This document shows positions 47,385 through 57,049 of a DNA stretch of 64,000 bases, piece by piece. Source of the stretch: Trichostrongylus colubriformis (lineage: Eukaryota; Nematoda; Chromadorea; Rhabditida; Trichostrongylidae); NCBI GenBank assembly GCA_963978905.1, contig OZ022256.1, positions 28,297,426-28,361,425 of the forward strand. The letters run 5' to 3'. Both the position numbers and the translations under genes were made by a program. Each line of letters begins with the position of its first letter. The first letter of the stretch is position 1. The notes beneath the pieces were generated by a model, which worked only from the letters and a program-made list of their open reading frames with translations, was not told the origin of the DNA and ran no database searches.

Positions 47385-47855
47385 TACACGCCACCCCATG
47401 TGCTGCATGTGGCCGCCACCCATCACGTATGGACGCGGTCCGGGTAGAAAAAGTCATTATTTTTGAAATATGAGAATTTTCTTTCTTCTCTATGCTGCCA
47501 CTTCAATATCGTCTCCAGCCAGTTTAACCCACTGGCTCTGATGAAATTGAAATCAGTAGGGTCAACTCACTCGATTATGGTACATCGAGGGAATGTCGCG
47601 ATAAGGTTTCGTTGTCGAAGTGTTCCATACGTCGTTTATCAGCTTCACTGATTCGGTGTGAGTCATTTTCAATCTTCAACGGCTCGCACCCCTTCGTCAG
47701 AATTTTGTGTATCTGCTGCCTTGTCAGACTCAGTCCCCAAACTCCTATCACTTGAGAATCTTACTGAATATCGCATGACTTGCTATTCCCGTCTTCAGTC
47801 ATTTTGTCTGTTCTCGAATACGGAGTGTTTCGTTCGATTACACTCCAAACAATTT

Positions 47856-48240
47856 TGTACTTTAAAGCCGAAGTTCGCTCAAAGGAATGAGACCGTTTCC
47901 AACGGTTACTGCGACACACCACACAATGATACGTGGATCTTTATCCGTTATGCGACACAAACAAACACCGAACTGTGCAAAAAAGAACAATTTACAACAA
48001 AGTATAGAAGTAGTGAGGGGAGAAGGCAATCTGGCGACGATGAAGCACGGTAGACTCCTAGTGTGGGGAAGATGCAGTTCGGGCGCTCCTTACTAGGGCC
48101 GTGAGCAAAAGAAGACCCCGAAGATTTTCCTTGCTCCCTTTTATGCTGATACCTGCTGATCGACCGCCCAAAACTGCGTCTTTTTGGCGGTCGATCACCC
48201 TGTGATCTGTCTGGACGGGTTCGACCTCCCTCTTGCCACA
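47856..48240 (-). repeat. 3' LTR (385 bp)
   Basis: Its partner is 51275-51646. The segment 47950-48240 is nearly identical to the partner except for small indels, while the outer ~95 bp (47856-47950) is much more diverged. It contains a 12-bp perfect stem, TGATCGACCGCC / GGCGGTCGATCA (near 48155-48197), that is lost in the other LTR. The last ORF of the element runs into this LTR and stops at 48058. Confidence 0.9.
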
Positions 48241-48819
48241 TCCGCCCCCCTGAAATGTCGATGTCCTCATCGACACGATTTCTTGCCTTTTCAGTTCCGG
48301 AGGAGGTACAACGGCGGACACTTGTTTTCTGATAGCTTCGTACAACATTTTTGCGCACGCGACCGTGCAATCAGTACCATAATAAGACAACGTTGTCTCC
48401 GGGCTCCCAACTGCGCAAAAAAGTCGTCCATTCTCCATTTTCGCCGTAGCTGTAGTAGCCAATTGACCCGTTCCTGTTTGCTTTTTCAAAGCTTCATCCA
48501 ACATTGACCAAACTTCGATCATCGACTTCCAATTTTCGGCACTTCTTTCGACAATTGGTGGCCATACTGTCACGACTCGCCCTCCATCCATGAAGTGCTG
48601 TCCACAGGCTCTAACTATGGCACAAATTTCTTCCTCCAGAAAACTCTTGTCTTCCGGCCAAACAATAATCCAATTTGCATTTGCAGTCCATTCTGTCAGA
48701 ATTTCCCTTAGCTGCTTGAACGAAGTTGCTACTCTTGTCATGATTCCTCTTCTAGGTCCATCCTTCTCTAGTAAGGCAGCACTTGCCGGAGCCGCAAAGG
48801 CCGTGGGTCCATCCTTCAT
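48058..48819 (-). CDS. Post-integrase ORF B of the LTR element, unknown function
   Basis: A 253-codon frame starts at an ATG whose last bases overlap the stop of the preceding ORF (ATGA at 48819-48816). Codons 1-193 are in the internal region; the rest reads into the 3' LTR. Segments include REILTEWTANANWIIVWPED, FMDGGRVVTVWPPIVERSAE and GRLFCAVGSPETTLSYYGTD, alternating hydrophobic strands and helices like a small globular domain. No signal peptide, transmembrane segment or coiled coil expected of an envelope protein is seen. I do not recognise the family. The frame is intact although gag-pol is broken. Confidence 0.6.
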   Translation of the reverse strand: MKDGPTAFAAPASAALLEKDGPRRGIMTRVATSFKQLREILTEWTANANWIIVWPEDKSFLEEEICAIVRACGQHFMDGGRVVTVWPPIVERSAENWKSMIEVWSMLDEALKKQTGTGQLATTATAKMENGRLFCAVGSPETTLSYYGTDCTVACAKMLYEAIRKQVSAVVPPPELKRQEIVSMRTSTFQGGGCGKREVEPVQTDHRVIDRQKDAVLGGRSAGISIKGSKENLRGLLLLTALVRSARTASSPH

Positions 48820-49243
48820 TGCCTTTTTCCTTTCTCTTCCTGTTCAAGCTCCTTCTTCAGCTTCCTTAACGCTGTATCGTAGGTCTTCTCAATCCCAAAC
48901 GAATCGATCTTTTCGTGTTTGGTGATGCCCTCAGTCACACAGATAAATTCGGTCCAGTCAAGACACTTGTCGTAGGCCAATCTAAGGACTTTTCCTAGTG
49001 CCTCTTCATCCAGGCACGTAGCCCCATCCTTCCAAAATCTGATCTTGGAGGCCACATCGATATCAGTCTTCACAAAAATACTTGCCGCTCTCCAGGCATT
49101 CCACAGTGTTCCAAATGGCTTTTTCGAGAACGCGCCTGGAAACTGAATGTCTTTCAGGTCACCCAATTTGACATCTTTGCGGCATCCCTCTTTGCACGCA
49201 TACTCCAAGTGTCCTCGATCGGGCTTGGAGCGTATCTGGTCCT
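48816..49243 (-). CDS. Post-integrase ORF A of the LTR element, unknown function
   Basis: An open frame follows a strong acceptor-like CTCGTTTCAG that ends at 49244. It reads DQIRSKPDRGHLEYACKEGC, then PFGTLWNAWRAASIFVKTDI, and ends in a Lys/Glu-rich helix (RKLKKELEQEEKGKRQ). An ATG-less reading from 49243 or a start at an internal codon are both possible; spliced expression is inferred from the acceptor. It overlaps the integrase C-terminus in another frame and hands over to ORF B through an ATGA overlap. Not recognised; it is not an envelope protein. Confidence 0.55.
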
Positions 49244-50497
49244 CTGAAACGAGAACAAATTATTTTCCTCACTTTAGCACCCTGTTTTCTGCCCCTTTTT
49301 CCCCTGGTTGTAGCTGCATCGACTCGATCATCAGGGATGTATGACGGTAGGACTCGGAGCATGTCAAACTGCACTTCGATTGGCTCTGACCTTTCCCCGA
49401 TTCTTCCTATTACAGCCGAATTCTCACTAGTTTCAAGTACTCGAAAAGGGCCTGCCCACTCGCCCGCTAGTTTTGGGTGTGAAACCGCGGCTTTTTCTCT
49501 GGGCGCCAGCATATACACACGATCTCTCACCTTTGGAAGTTTATCCGGTTGCACCTTATTTCTGTTATCATACTCATGTTTCATTTTCTCTCGCATGCGG
49601 TCATTATACTCTTTAATCCTTTCATGCACTTCCGCTACAGACTGCAGTATCTGAGCTTTGTAGTCCTCCCTGCTGTCATCCATAGAATACAATGAAATTC
49701 CGCCATTCGGAATCACTGCTGACGGAAAGCTCGGATCCATGCCATGTAATATGAAATAGAGACTCTCTCCCGTAGCGTGATGGGGTGTCATGTTATAAGC
49801 TAGCATACAAAATAGTAACCTGACATCCCATTCCGTTGGCACTATCGTGCTCCGTCTCAACATGGCTACAATAGTCCCATTTGACCGTTCTATTATACCG
49901 TTTTCCCTAGGATTATAACCCTTGGTCATGACATGCTCAATCTTTGTAATCTTGATTAGCTCTTCCATTACTCTGTTCTCAAATTCTCCTCCTTCATCAG
50001 ATAATATTGTCTCAGGCCAGCGACAACCTTCGGCTACCCACCGTACAAAAAGAGTCTTTGCGATTGTTTCTGCCGTCTTATCAGGCACGGGATACGCCGC
50101 TGCAAACTTGGAGAATGGTCGACGACCGTTACTGCGTTTCGGTTGCTACTTGATGTGATGCCGAGCTCCAAGACGTCCACTCCGACAATCTCATACGGTC
50201 GTGATCTCACTATCGGTTTCAAAGGGGGTGTTAGTCTCGGCCGCACATTATGTACAAAACAGCGCTGGCACTCTCTTGTCCACCTATGAATGTCTCGCAC
50301 CATGGTGGGCCAAAATACTCGCTTTCTCAGACTATTCACCAGCTTGTGCGCTCTATAGTGCCCCGCGAACGTTCCTGCGTGCGCTTCGTGAAACACCTCA
50401 TAGCGCTGACTTTTCGGTACTATGAGTACCAAGCTTCCATCACTTTGGTACATTTTTAGCTCGCCATCTTCTATCACGAATCCTTTTCCATGGGTTC
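49159..50497 (-). pseudogene. Integrase of the LTR element, one frameshift
   Basis: The product would be the retrotransposon integrase, inserting cDNA into the genome. The N-terminal zinc-binding HHCC module is HEAHAGTFAGHYRAHKLV ... CQRC (about 50388-50265). The core has the first Asp in VGVDVLEL (~50185), the second in ILSDEGGEF (~50010) and the Glu in ENGIIERSNG (~49900), then a C-terminal domain. A single missing base in the VVDH motif region near 50115 shifts the frame between the first and second catalytic Asp. Codons before about 50477 carry the tail of the RNase H-integrase linker (VIEDGELK). Confidence 0.9.
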
Positions 50498-51037
50498 CAC
50501 AATCCTCGCTGCTTTTGACCGATCCTGGGCTTCCTTCAGGCTTTGGACCTCTCGCAGTGCTTCTCGAGCCTGAGATAAATCTTTATTAAATATTTCGCAC
50601 AGCATTGCCACGATTCCCTCGTCCATTTCTGTGGTGCTCACGAAATCATTCATGTCTTCTATGCTTTCAATTCCCTTAGCCCTCAGAACAATAGACAATT
50701 CCTGACCACACTGATGGTACATGGCCACACCTTGCTTCATGCCCTTTAAAGCATGACATGCCTTCTTAACTTCCTCCCCAATCACATTATCTAACTGCAT
50801 CCTATACTTCCCTGTTATTCTGGCCTCCGCCAGTTCCTCCTCAACCTTCGCAGGGTTGACCCGCAATTTTTTTACTACTTTATCCAATTCCTCATGTACC
50901 CTTACTATACCAAAGTTGTCACTTACTTTGCTTGCACTGTCCTTCTCCATGGGCTCGCCATTGGCCGCCACCACATTTTCCATATCTCTGGAACATGAAG
51001 GTTGATCCATCATACTCATAGGTATTTCAAACGTCAC
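50474..51037 (-). CDS. Gag-like ORF of the LTR element, 3' truncated
   Basis: This 187-codon frame is the first ORF after the 5' LTR, in the position of gag. It is rich in charged heptad-like helices (EELDKVVKKLRVNPAKVEEE, ALREVQSLKEAQDRSKAARI), and has no zinc knuckle. It stops where the sequence abruptly becomes pol: the stop overlaps the integrase linker frame. EPMEKDS occurs both early in the protein and at the junction, which suggests a deletion through short homology. Gag assignment is by position and composition only. Confidence 0.55.
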   Translation of the reverse strand: MTFEIPMSMMDQPSCSRDMENVVAANGEPMEKDSASKVSDNFGIVRVHEELDKVVKKLRVNPAKVEEELAEARITGKYRMQLDNVIGEEVKKACHALKGMKQGVAMYHQCGQELSIVLRAKGIESIEDMNDFVSTTEMDEGIVAMLCEIFNKDLSQAREALREVQSLKEAQDRSKAARIVEPMEKDS

Positions 51038-51274
51038 GACAAATCGGCGAAAACACCACGGATTCCAACAACCGATCGTGAAAATAGCGATACCAAAGAA
51101 GGACGCCTAGACGGAGGTACCTAATCGTCCACTCGATCCTGACTCTCCGCCCTTTCTAACTCTGCGTCACTCTTTGATCAATAGGTCACACTAATCGGCC
51201 GTCCCTTTTGATCCCTCACAACTGCCACCGGTAACCTAACCTATTCACGGTCTATTCCACCGGTTCGGCTGCCA

Positions 51275-51646
51275 TGTACTTTAAAGCCGAAGTTCTTTCA
51301 AAGGAATGAGGCTGCTTCTGACGGTTACTTCGAGGCACTACACAACTTATACGATGAGATTTATCCGTTATGCGACACAAACAAACACCGAACTGTGCAA
51401 AAAAGAACAATTTACAACAAAGTATAGTGAGGGGAGAAGACAATCAGGCGACGATGAAGCACGGTAGACTCCTAGTGTGGGGAAGATGCAGTTCGGGCGC
51501 TCCTTACTAAGGCCGTGAGCGGAAGAAGACCCCGAAAGTTTTCCTTGCTCCCTTTTATGCTGATACTTCCCACCCAAAACTGCGTCTTTTTGGCGGTCGA
51601 TCACCCTGTGATCTGTCTGGTCGGGTTCGACCTCCCTCTTGCCACA
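51275..51646 (-). repeat. 5' LTR (372 bp)
   Basis: Partner of 47856-48240, with TG...CA ends. Its inner ~95 bp (51275-51370) differ from the partner at roughly one base in six, while the remaining ~275 bp differ only at a few sites. It lacks the short insertion present in the other LTR near 48155. Confidence 0.9.
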
Positions 51647-51654
51647 ATTTATGG

Positions 51655-53890
51655 TATATTCGCGATCACTTTTTTGAGTACAGTGCACTCATTCTATTAA
51701 TCCATCTTAATAAGACATACATTATAAATCGTCCAGCTGAATGAACTGCTCTATAGAAAGTAGTTCATCACTTGTTTACTATTAAATATGTGAATGGGTC
51801 TATGTATAAGTGGCTGGACAGTTATGGCCAAAGGAGTGGCGCTTAGTTGAACTTGACTGCTTTTAACTGGTTTTATGCTGAAGTTTCTGCTGAACCGCTT
51901 CCACACTTATACACTTACAATGTGAGCACCAAAAACGCACCATCAGAGTTTCTCCCTCATCCTCAAACTCCTTGAGATCATCTTGCCATCGTTTAACTTT
52001 CGTCCAAGGCATCCATGTTCGTGGAGATTGCAGTTCATTGGTCGTATTTCTATAGCCTCTGGTACTTCGTTGTTCATCGATTCATTAGCGCAGATCTACG
52101 TGCTTGCGCTGCAGACGACATTTTGCATACGGTACCTTGTAGCAGCGTTGAAGGCCAAAAGTCTTATACTCTGTTTGCTTTCAGCTTTTGCTTGCGAGTT
52201 GCTCAGGTTAATTTTTGAGTTTTGCATTGATAGTACATCAGATGAGAGAAAACTTCAATTGGGTAATGTCATTCCTTCTCACAACAAAGATCAGTCTTTT
52301 TTGTATTCTAGCAAACGCGGTTTCTAGAAGTTTCCTGCCCTTTGGTCATCGATGAAGACACATGAAGGGGTTATTGCTAACTCTTCCAGTAGCCGTGGAC
52401 ATGATGAACTACAAAAGCGTAAATCAGTGAAAAAAATCTCTGCTGTGGTATTCTTTTCACGGTTGCCTCTATTTCCATCGTACGAACTTCGAGAAGTCGC
52501 CGAAGAGATCACACGGGAGTAATGCCTGGATGACCCTAACCTAATAACCGAACTACCCTCGAACTTTTCTCAAATAACGCTTCAACTTTTCCCATCACGT
52601 GGATAAAAATTTGGTAGTAAAAGGACAGCTGCAGAAGGTCAGAGATAAAACACAAGGATGAGGCCCTTGAGTGATTTTGCTTTGATCTGACTATGAAAAT
52701 CACATCGCCTTTTATCTCAGGACCGGCCTAAAGGACCAGTGTACCGTTTGCTGGAGTGCAGTCCAAAAGTGATCCAGTGGCCCGATATACTGCCTGCGGT
52801 GTGGCCGTTCGTGAGAAGAACAGCCGGCATTCTCCTTACTGGGGCCGTTGGGGGACCCCGGGGCCGGGGGGTTAAAGTGTCAGTCTATCGGCGGACATCC
52901 AGGCACATAAGCTTTTTCACAGCTTTCCTCACGATCTCTGGCGAGAACTGTTATGACACAGAATCATGACGTTTAAAGAACAGGGTCGCCTTCCTCGTAC
53001 AGTTGGGGCTCTAGCGTTTCTTAGATTTCATGGAGAATAGCCTTAATAAGGTTTTCTGAATATTTGCGCAATTAAAAACCCATTGGGTATTCACGGTGTC
53101 GTTCATTTTTGACACATACATCAGGATAGTACGCCGAATGAGATTTTTTCTGATAATACTGAAATAAATGTCATGAGGACTTTGTTAATTTTTATAAATG
53201 ACGTAAGGACTTTTTACTTTTCAAAGGGCAAAGTAGGCTGCCTGGAGGAACTTATGATGCAAAGCAATAATGCACCTGCTCCATCCTTTTCAAGCTTCAT
53301 TTACGTCATAAATTTGAATAGCTCCATCTGTCTGGGATCCCTTTTGAATCATAGATGACCTTCTTTGAAGTAGCAACATACCTAGTTCTATGCTTTGCCG
53401 AGTTGGTACTGACATAAGTGGAGAGAGATTGATGGTGCAGTTTTCCTCCAGTCCTGAAGAAAAATCGTATTGATGTTGCATGCTCTCTAAATGCTCTGGG
53501 ATTCTCAATGGAATGAGCCAATCCCACCTCTAACGTGAGCCAACGATATACGCGGTTAGTTCCTTAATATGGTATGGATATAATGTTGATGATAGGTTGC
53601 TGTTTTCGTAAATGCAGATTTCGGAGGTATGCGTTTTCACGATGACAAATCAATTTGAATACGCACCCTGACTGAAATCTTTTTAGCTGAAACATAGATT
53701 GGTCATGAGTTTCCTGTGTGAAGGCCTATTTGGCTTTTTTAAAACAAATTGTCTTAGAGCAGGAAGTTATATGGTCTACGATTTTTGTTTGTGTTATAAC
53801 TAGTAGTATTAATGTGAACAATTTGAACATGGTCAGCGATTAAAGACTACAACACTTTTGATATTTTTGATTTCTGATACGCTTTTTGAT
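51655..53890. other. Non-coding stretch downstream of the LTR element
   Basis: Short overlapping frames only; no recognised protein. 52740-52880 is GC-rich with runs of G and C. Confidence 0.4.
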
Positions 53891-53978
53891 ACGGCTGTTT
53901 TTTTCAACACGTTATACGTGTGAGTGCTGATAAGTTATGATAAATATATCATTCAAAAGCTGAGTTAAGTTGAAAGGG

Positions 53979-54051
53979 GTGTCGGTAGTGTAATGGATTA
54001 GCATATATCCCCGGAAAGGATGAAGTGAGGGTTCGTGTCCCTTTCGACACC
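53979..54051 (+). tRNA. tRNA-like sequence, probably SINE head or pseudogene
   Basis: The 73 nt fold as a cloverleaf: acceptor GTGTCGG/TCGACAC, D-arm GTGT/GCAT, anticodon stem TATCC/GGATG, T-arm GAGGG/CCCTT. The anticodon loop is CCGGAAA, which would read GGA (Ser) but has C instead of the invariant T at position 33 and no long variable arm, so it is not a normal serine tRNA. The A-box TAGTGTAATGG is intact; the B-box GTTCGTGTC has one change. It is followed by a tail shared with the 58.3- and 59.8-kb copies. Confidence 0.6.
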
Positions 54052-54179
54052 AAAGCTTTAGCCCATAACTCAGCATCCTTGTAGTAACTACATAAGTTTT
54101 ACTCACCAAATTTCCTGTTTTGCGAGTTATGCAGTTAAATGCGACTTGTGTCTAAGACGAAATAAAAAATATAAAAAAT

Positions 54180-54677
54180 AGAATGGTTTCTTTCGCCTCT
54201 ACCTCAGACAAATCACTCCTCGAGAGATGATAACAACAGTGATTTGTTAGAGGCGAAACGAACGGGTGTGTACACATTGGTACGAATGACTTACTTTGCA
54301 CCCTGCCCGCACCTCATGGGCGAAAAAGTGGTTATTTAGGTGTCATAAGCAGAGGCCAGCTATACGCCTCTCAGCTTCATTAACTGAGTGTAATGCCCAC
54401 AGAAGGAGGAATTGAGGCATAGGTGAACTTATGATCGAAGGTTTTTTTTTTCAAAAAAAAAGAAAGAAGAATCGGTCAAATGGTCCTATGGTGACCAGTT
54501 GGATACCGGTGAATGGAGATGATCGTAACACTATCACATTTTCACACTCAGCAGTTACAGAACAGCACTTGAAAAACGTTGCTGGAATAATGAATAAAAA
54601 TAAAAGAGCAGAATTCACTGATGGAATGAATCTATTTGGTTGGATTATTAGAGTGCTAATATTAACCAACATGGTAA
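54180..54677. other. Non-coding stretch before the mariner element
   Basis: No recognised protein. 54190-54260 shows a loose inverted similarity between TTCGCCTCTACCTCAGACAA and TTGTTAGAGGCGAAACGAAC. The frame opening at 54431 starts with an oligo-A/T run and is not convincing. Confidence 0.4.
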
Positions 54678-54679
54678 TA

Positions 54680-55541
54680 TTAGGTTGTCGAAAAAGTTTT
54701 TCGTTTTTTGAAGCACCTCATTTTCATTTTATTACAAAACACAGAGCCTACTATGAAACAGGGTTATACCATCTTGTTCTACCACTCTTCGCCTCCTTTC
54801 AGGCAAATTTGCTATGCCATCCGCATGGAACTGTTCTAGCTGTGATGTACACAATTACAACACCGTTCCATGTCATCTTCATTATTAAAGGTTTTTCTTT
54901 GAATGGCGTTAGATTGGGAAAGGAAAAGGTGATACTCCGATGGAGCAAGATCAGTGCTATAAGGTGGATGGGGTAGCAATTCCTATCCAAGCTTGAGAGT
55001 TTTTTGGCGAGTCGCTTTTGCTATATGTGGCCGAGCACCTTCGTGTAGGAAAAGAATCGTGTCATGTTTCGGTCGTTTCTTTGTGGTTTTCGCGACCAGA
55101 ATATATGGCTGCTGACAGTATAGGTCTGCTGTTGGTATAGTGTTGCAAGCCAGCACCCGCAATCGTTCGTTGTCGACCTGCAAAGGGGGTCCGGACCGGT
55201 CAGAATCTTTGACGTTGTAGTTGCCTTCTCGAAAGCGTTTGAACCAAAGCTGTGCCACAAGTTCAGACATTGAACCCCCTTCGAATTCAGCGTTTATACG
55301 ACGAGTGGATTCGGTTGCTGGAGACCGGCCATATTTGAAATCATTTAGTAGAATGCCCCGAAAGTACTCCTTTGATATATATTCTGCCGAAAAAGGTTAT
55401 ACGGGAGATGGAAGACAATAATACCTATAGATGCGTGTGAACTTGTACTACATGTATATGTACTGAAGAAATTGCTGGAAAGTAGTTTGGAGAGAGAAAG
55501 CGCGTATTTAAAAAACGAGAAAAACTTTTTCGACGACCTAA
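54680..55541 (-). mobile_element. Mariner element with intact TIRs, internally deleted
   Basis: TIRs TTAGGTTGTCGAAAAAGTTT (left) and its mirror AAACTTTTTCGACGACCTAA (right) bound an 862-bp element flanked by TA (54678-54679, 55542-55543). TTAGGT ends and a TA target are typical of mariner. The transposase is read on the minus strand. About a third of the coding region is missing, so this is a non-autonomous deletion derivative. Confidence 0.92.
54690..55400 (-). pseudogene. Mariner transposase, internally deleted
   Basis: The helix-turn-helix part (AQLWFKRFREGNYNVKDSDR and SGPPLQVDNERLRVLAC) runs directly into late catalytic sequence (TADLYCQQ, then DTILFLHEGARPHIAKATRQ). The first catalytic Asp and its surroundings are lost in the deletion. 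The second Asp position reads HEGARPH and the third YSTDLAPSEYHLF, so two Asp sites appear as Glu. Stops occur after KTLKLG. Confidence 0.85.
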
Positions 55542-55544
55542 TAT

Positions 55545-57040
55545 AATGGCATATTATTATTAATCTTGTTGAAATGTTATGGAATGCTCGTAGGGGAGGT
55601 CATAGAGGAGAATAGCTGTGTTTTCGCACCTATAATGAGCTTCTACGGTCTTATTCCAACCATTTTCTGATTCCATCCTGTGACATTAAGTGTCAAGTTT
55701 TGAAAATGTCACGATCATCTCCGTCCAGTATTAAATCGGTCATCATAGGACCAATGAACCGAACGTTTTCTTTGGTAAAAAAAAATAACCATTTGATCAG
55801 AAATCACCTATACCGCCTTTCATTTTTTTTGTGGACATTACGCTTAGATGGAGTTGAGCGGCGTTGACCGTTGCTTATGGCAGCAAAATAATTACTTTTT
55901 TGAACACGTGGTGCGAGGAACTAATCAACTCTTCGCACATGGGTGCGGACAAGGTGCGAAATAGGCCATTGGTACCAATGTGCACACACCCCTCGAGGAG
56001 CATTAGTGAGTAGCGCTGGCCCTAACAGTTTGTTAGTAGAATTGGGGATAGCGAAAACGAAAAAAGGTGGGGAGCTCGAAAAAATAAAATAGAAAAACAG
56101 AAATACTTCAGAACTCTGGAAGAGGGTGAGATGAAAAGAAAATTTTAGTAAGGTCGCGTATTCAGATAGGAGACGTATTTTTGAGCGTTTCTGCTGAGTA
56201 TGGTAATATCACTACACCTATCATCTTCCTCTGCTTAGCTCCGAAAACATCAAACAAGGTGCAAGTGTTAGCTATTCTGAGAGGTTCGGCATATGTGTGG
56301 TTTTAGTTTCACTGGCTATACGTATGTTGCTATCATAAGTGAGAATTTAATAACTTCAAGCTGATAGTCATCTGTCTCATTATACTGCTCCGTGTAGACC
56401 TTATCTCTTTCTATTGTGATTGTTAAATCCGAGTAATGAGTGTATCGGTCTGGAATGTGAGTGCTCTTGTGTTCTGTGTTTTTATAAACTTCTTTGTGTC
56501 TACTTTCAAAAACCGATTCATTGGCATCATGCATAACCAACAAATTATCCATGATCCTGTATCATATGAAAAGATTGATTTGAACAACTATATGGCCTTT
56601 AGCATATTGAATTTCAAAGAGAGACAGAGTAAGGTCTGCTGCAAGGGGGCTTAAATTTCCATTGTACCTCAAAGTGGAAATTTCTTGGTATCGGATGCAG
56701 GGTCAAGCGTGGCGTCGAGGAAAATATTCAGAGAATACGACCAGGGTCAAGCGTCCAGATGAGGAAAATTTTCAAAAAATACGACCCTCCCCCAAAAGGG
56801 GTCTCAATACGACCCCCCCCCCTCTTTTACGTCTGTTATTGTTATTTTGGATGGATAATACCTAGGTTATATAAAGTCAAAAACCTGATCGTACGAAATG
56901 TCGTTTACTACTCGAGAAAACTAATTTTCGAAGCTAGAGGATTCTTGACACGCGCCTCAGCGAAATATAAACAAAAGGAGGGTAATCGGCGAGGAGTAGA
57001 GTAGTAAATAAAAATAGGAGAGTAGGGTAGTAAATAAAAA
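55545..57040. other. Non-coding stretch
   Basis: No recognised protein. AATACGACC-type short repeats and a C-run occur at 56735-56825 and recur at 58020-58180 and 61135-61175. Confidence 0.4.
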
Positions 57041-57049
57041 ACCGATCTG

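Larger units (their letters stand above)
47856..51646 (-). mobile_element. LTR retrotransposon (Ty3/Gypsy-type integrase), internally deleted
   Basis: The element is bounded by TG...CA LTRs and flanked by the exact 4-bp duplication ATTT (47852-47855 and 51647-51650). It is read on the minus strand: 5' LTR 51275-51646, primer-binding-site-like TGGCAGCCGAACCGG directly inside it (51274-51260), gag-like ORF, integrase, two downstream ORFs, polypurine tract AGGGGGGCGGA abutting the 3' LTR (48251-48241), and 3' LTR 47856-48240. Total length is 3791 bp. Protease, reverse transcriptase and RNase H are missing, so it cannot copy itself alone. Assignment to Ty3/Gypsy rests on the integrase type and the 4-bp duplication. 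Confidence 0.9.

Noticed and set aside
48058..49243. Envelope gene of an endogenous retrovirus
   Set aside because: No signal peptide, transmembrane anchor or cleavage-like site is visible in either frame; position alone is not enough.
53979..54051. Functional tRNA-Ser(GGA)
   Set aside because: C at position 33, no long variable arm, altered B-box, and a tail shared with dispersed copies favour a tRNA-derived repeat.
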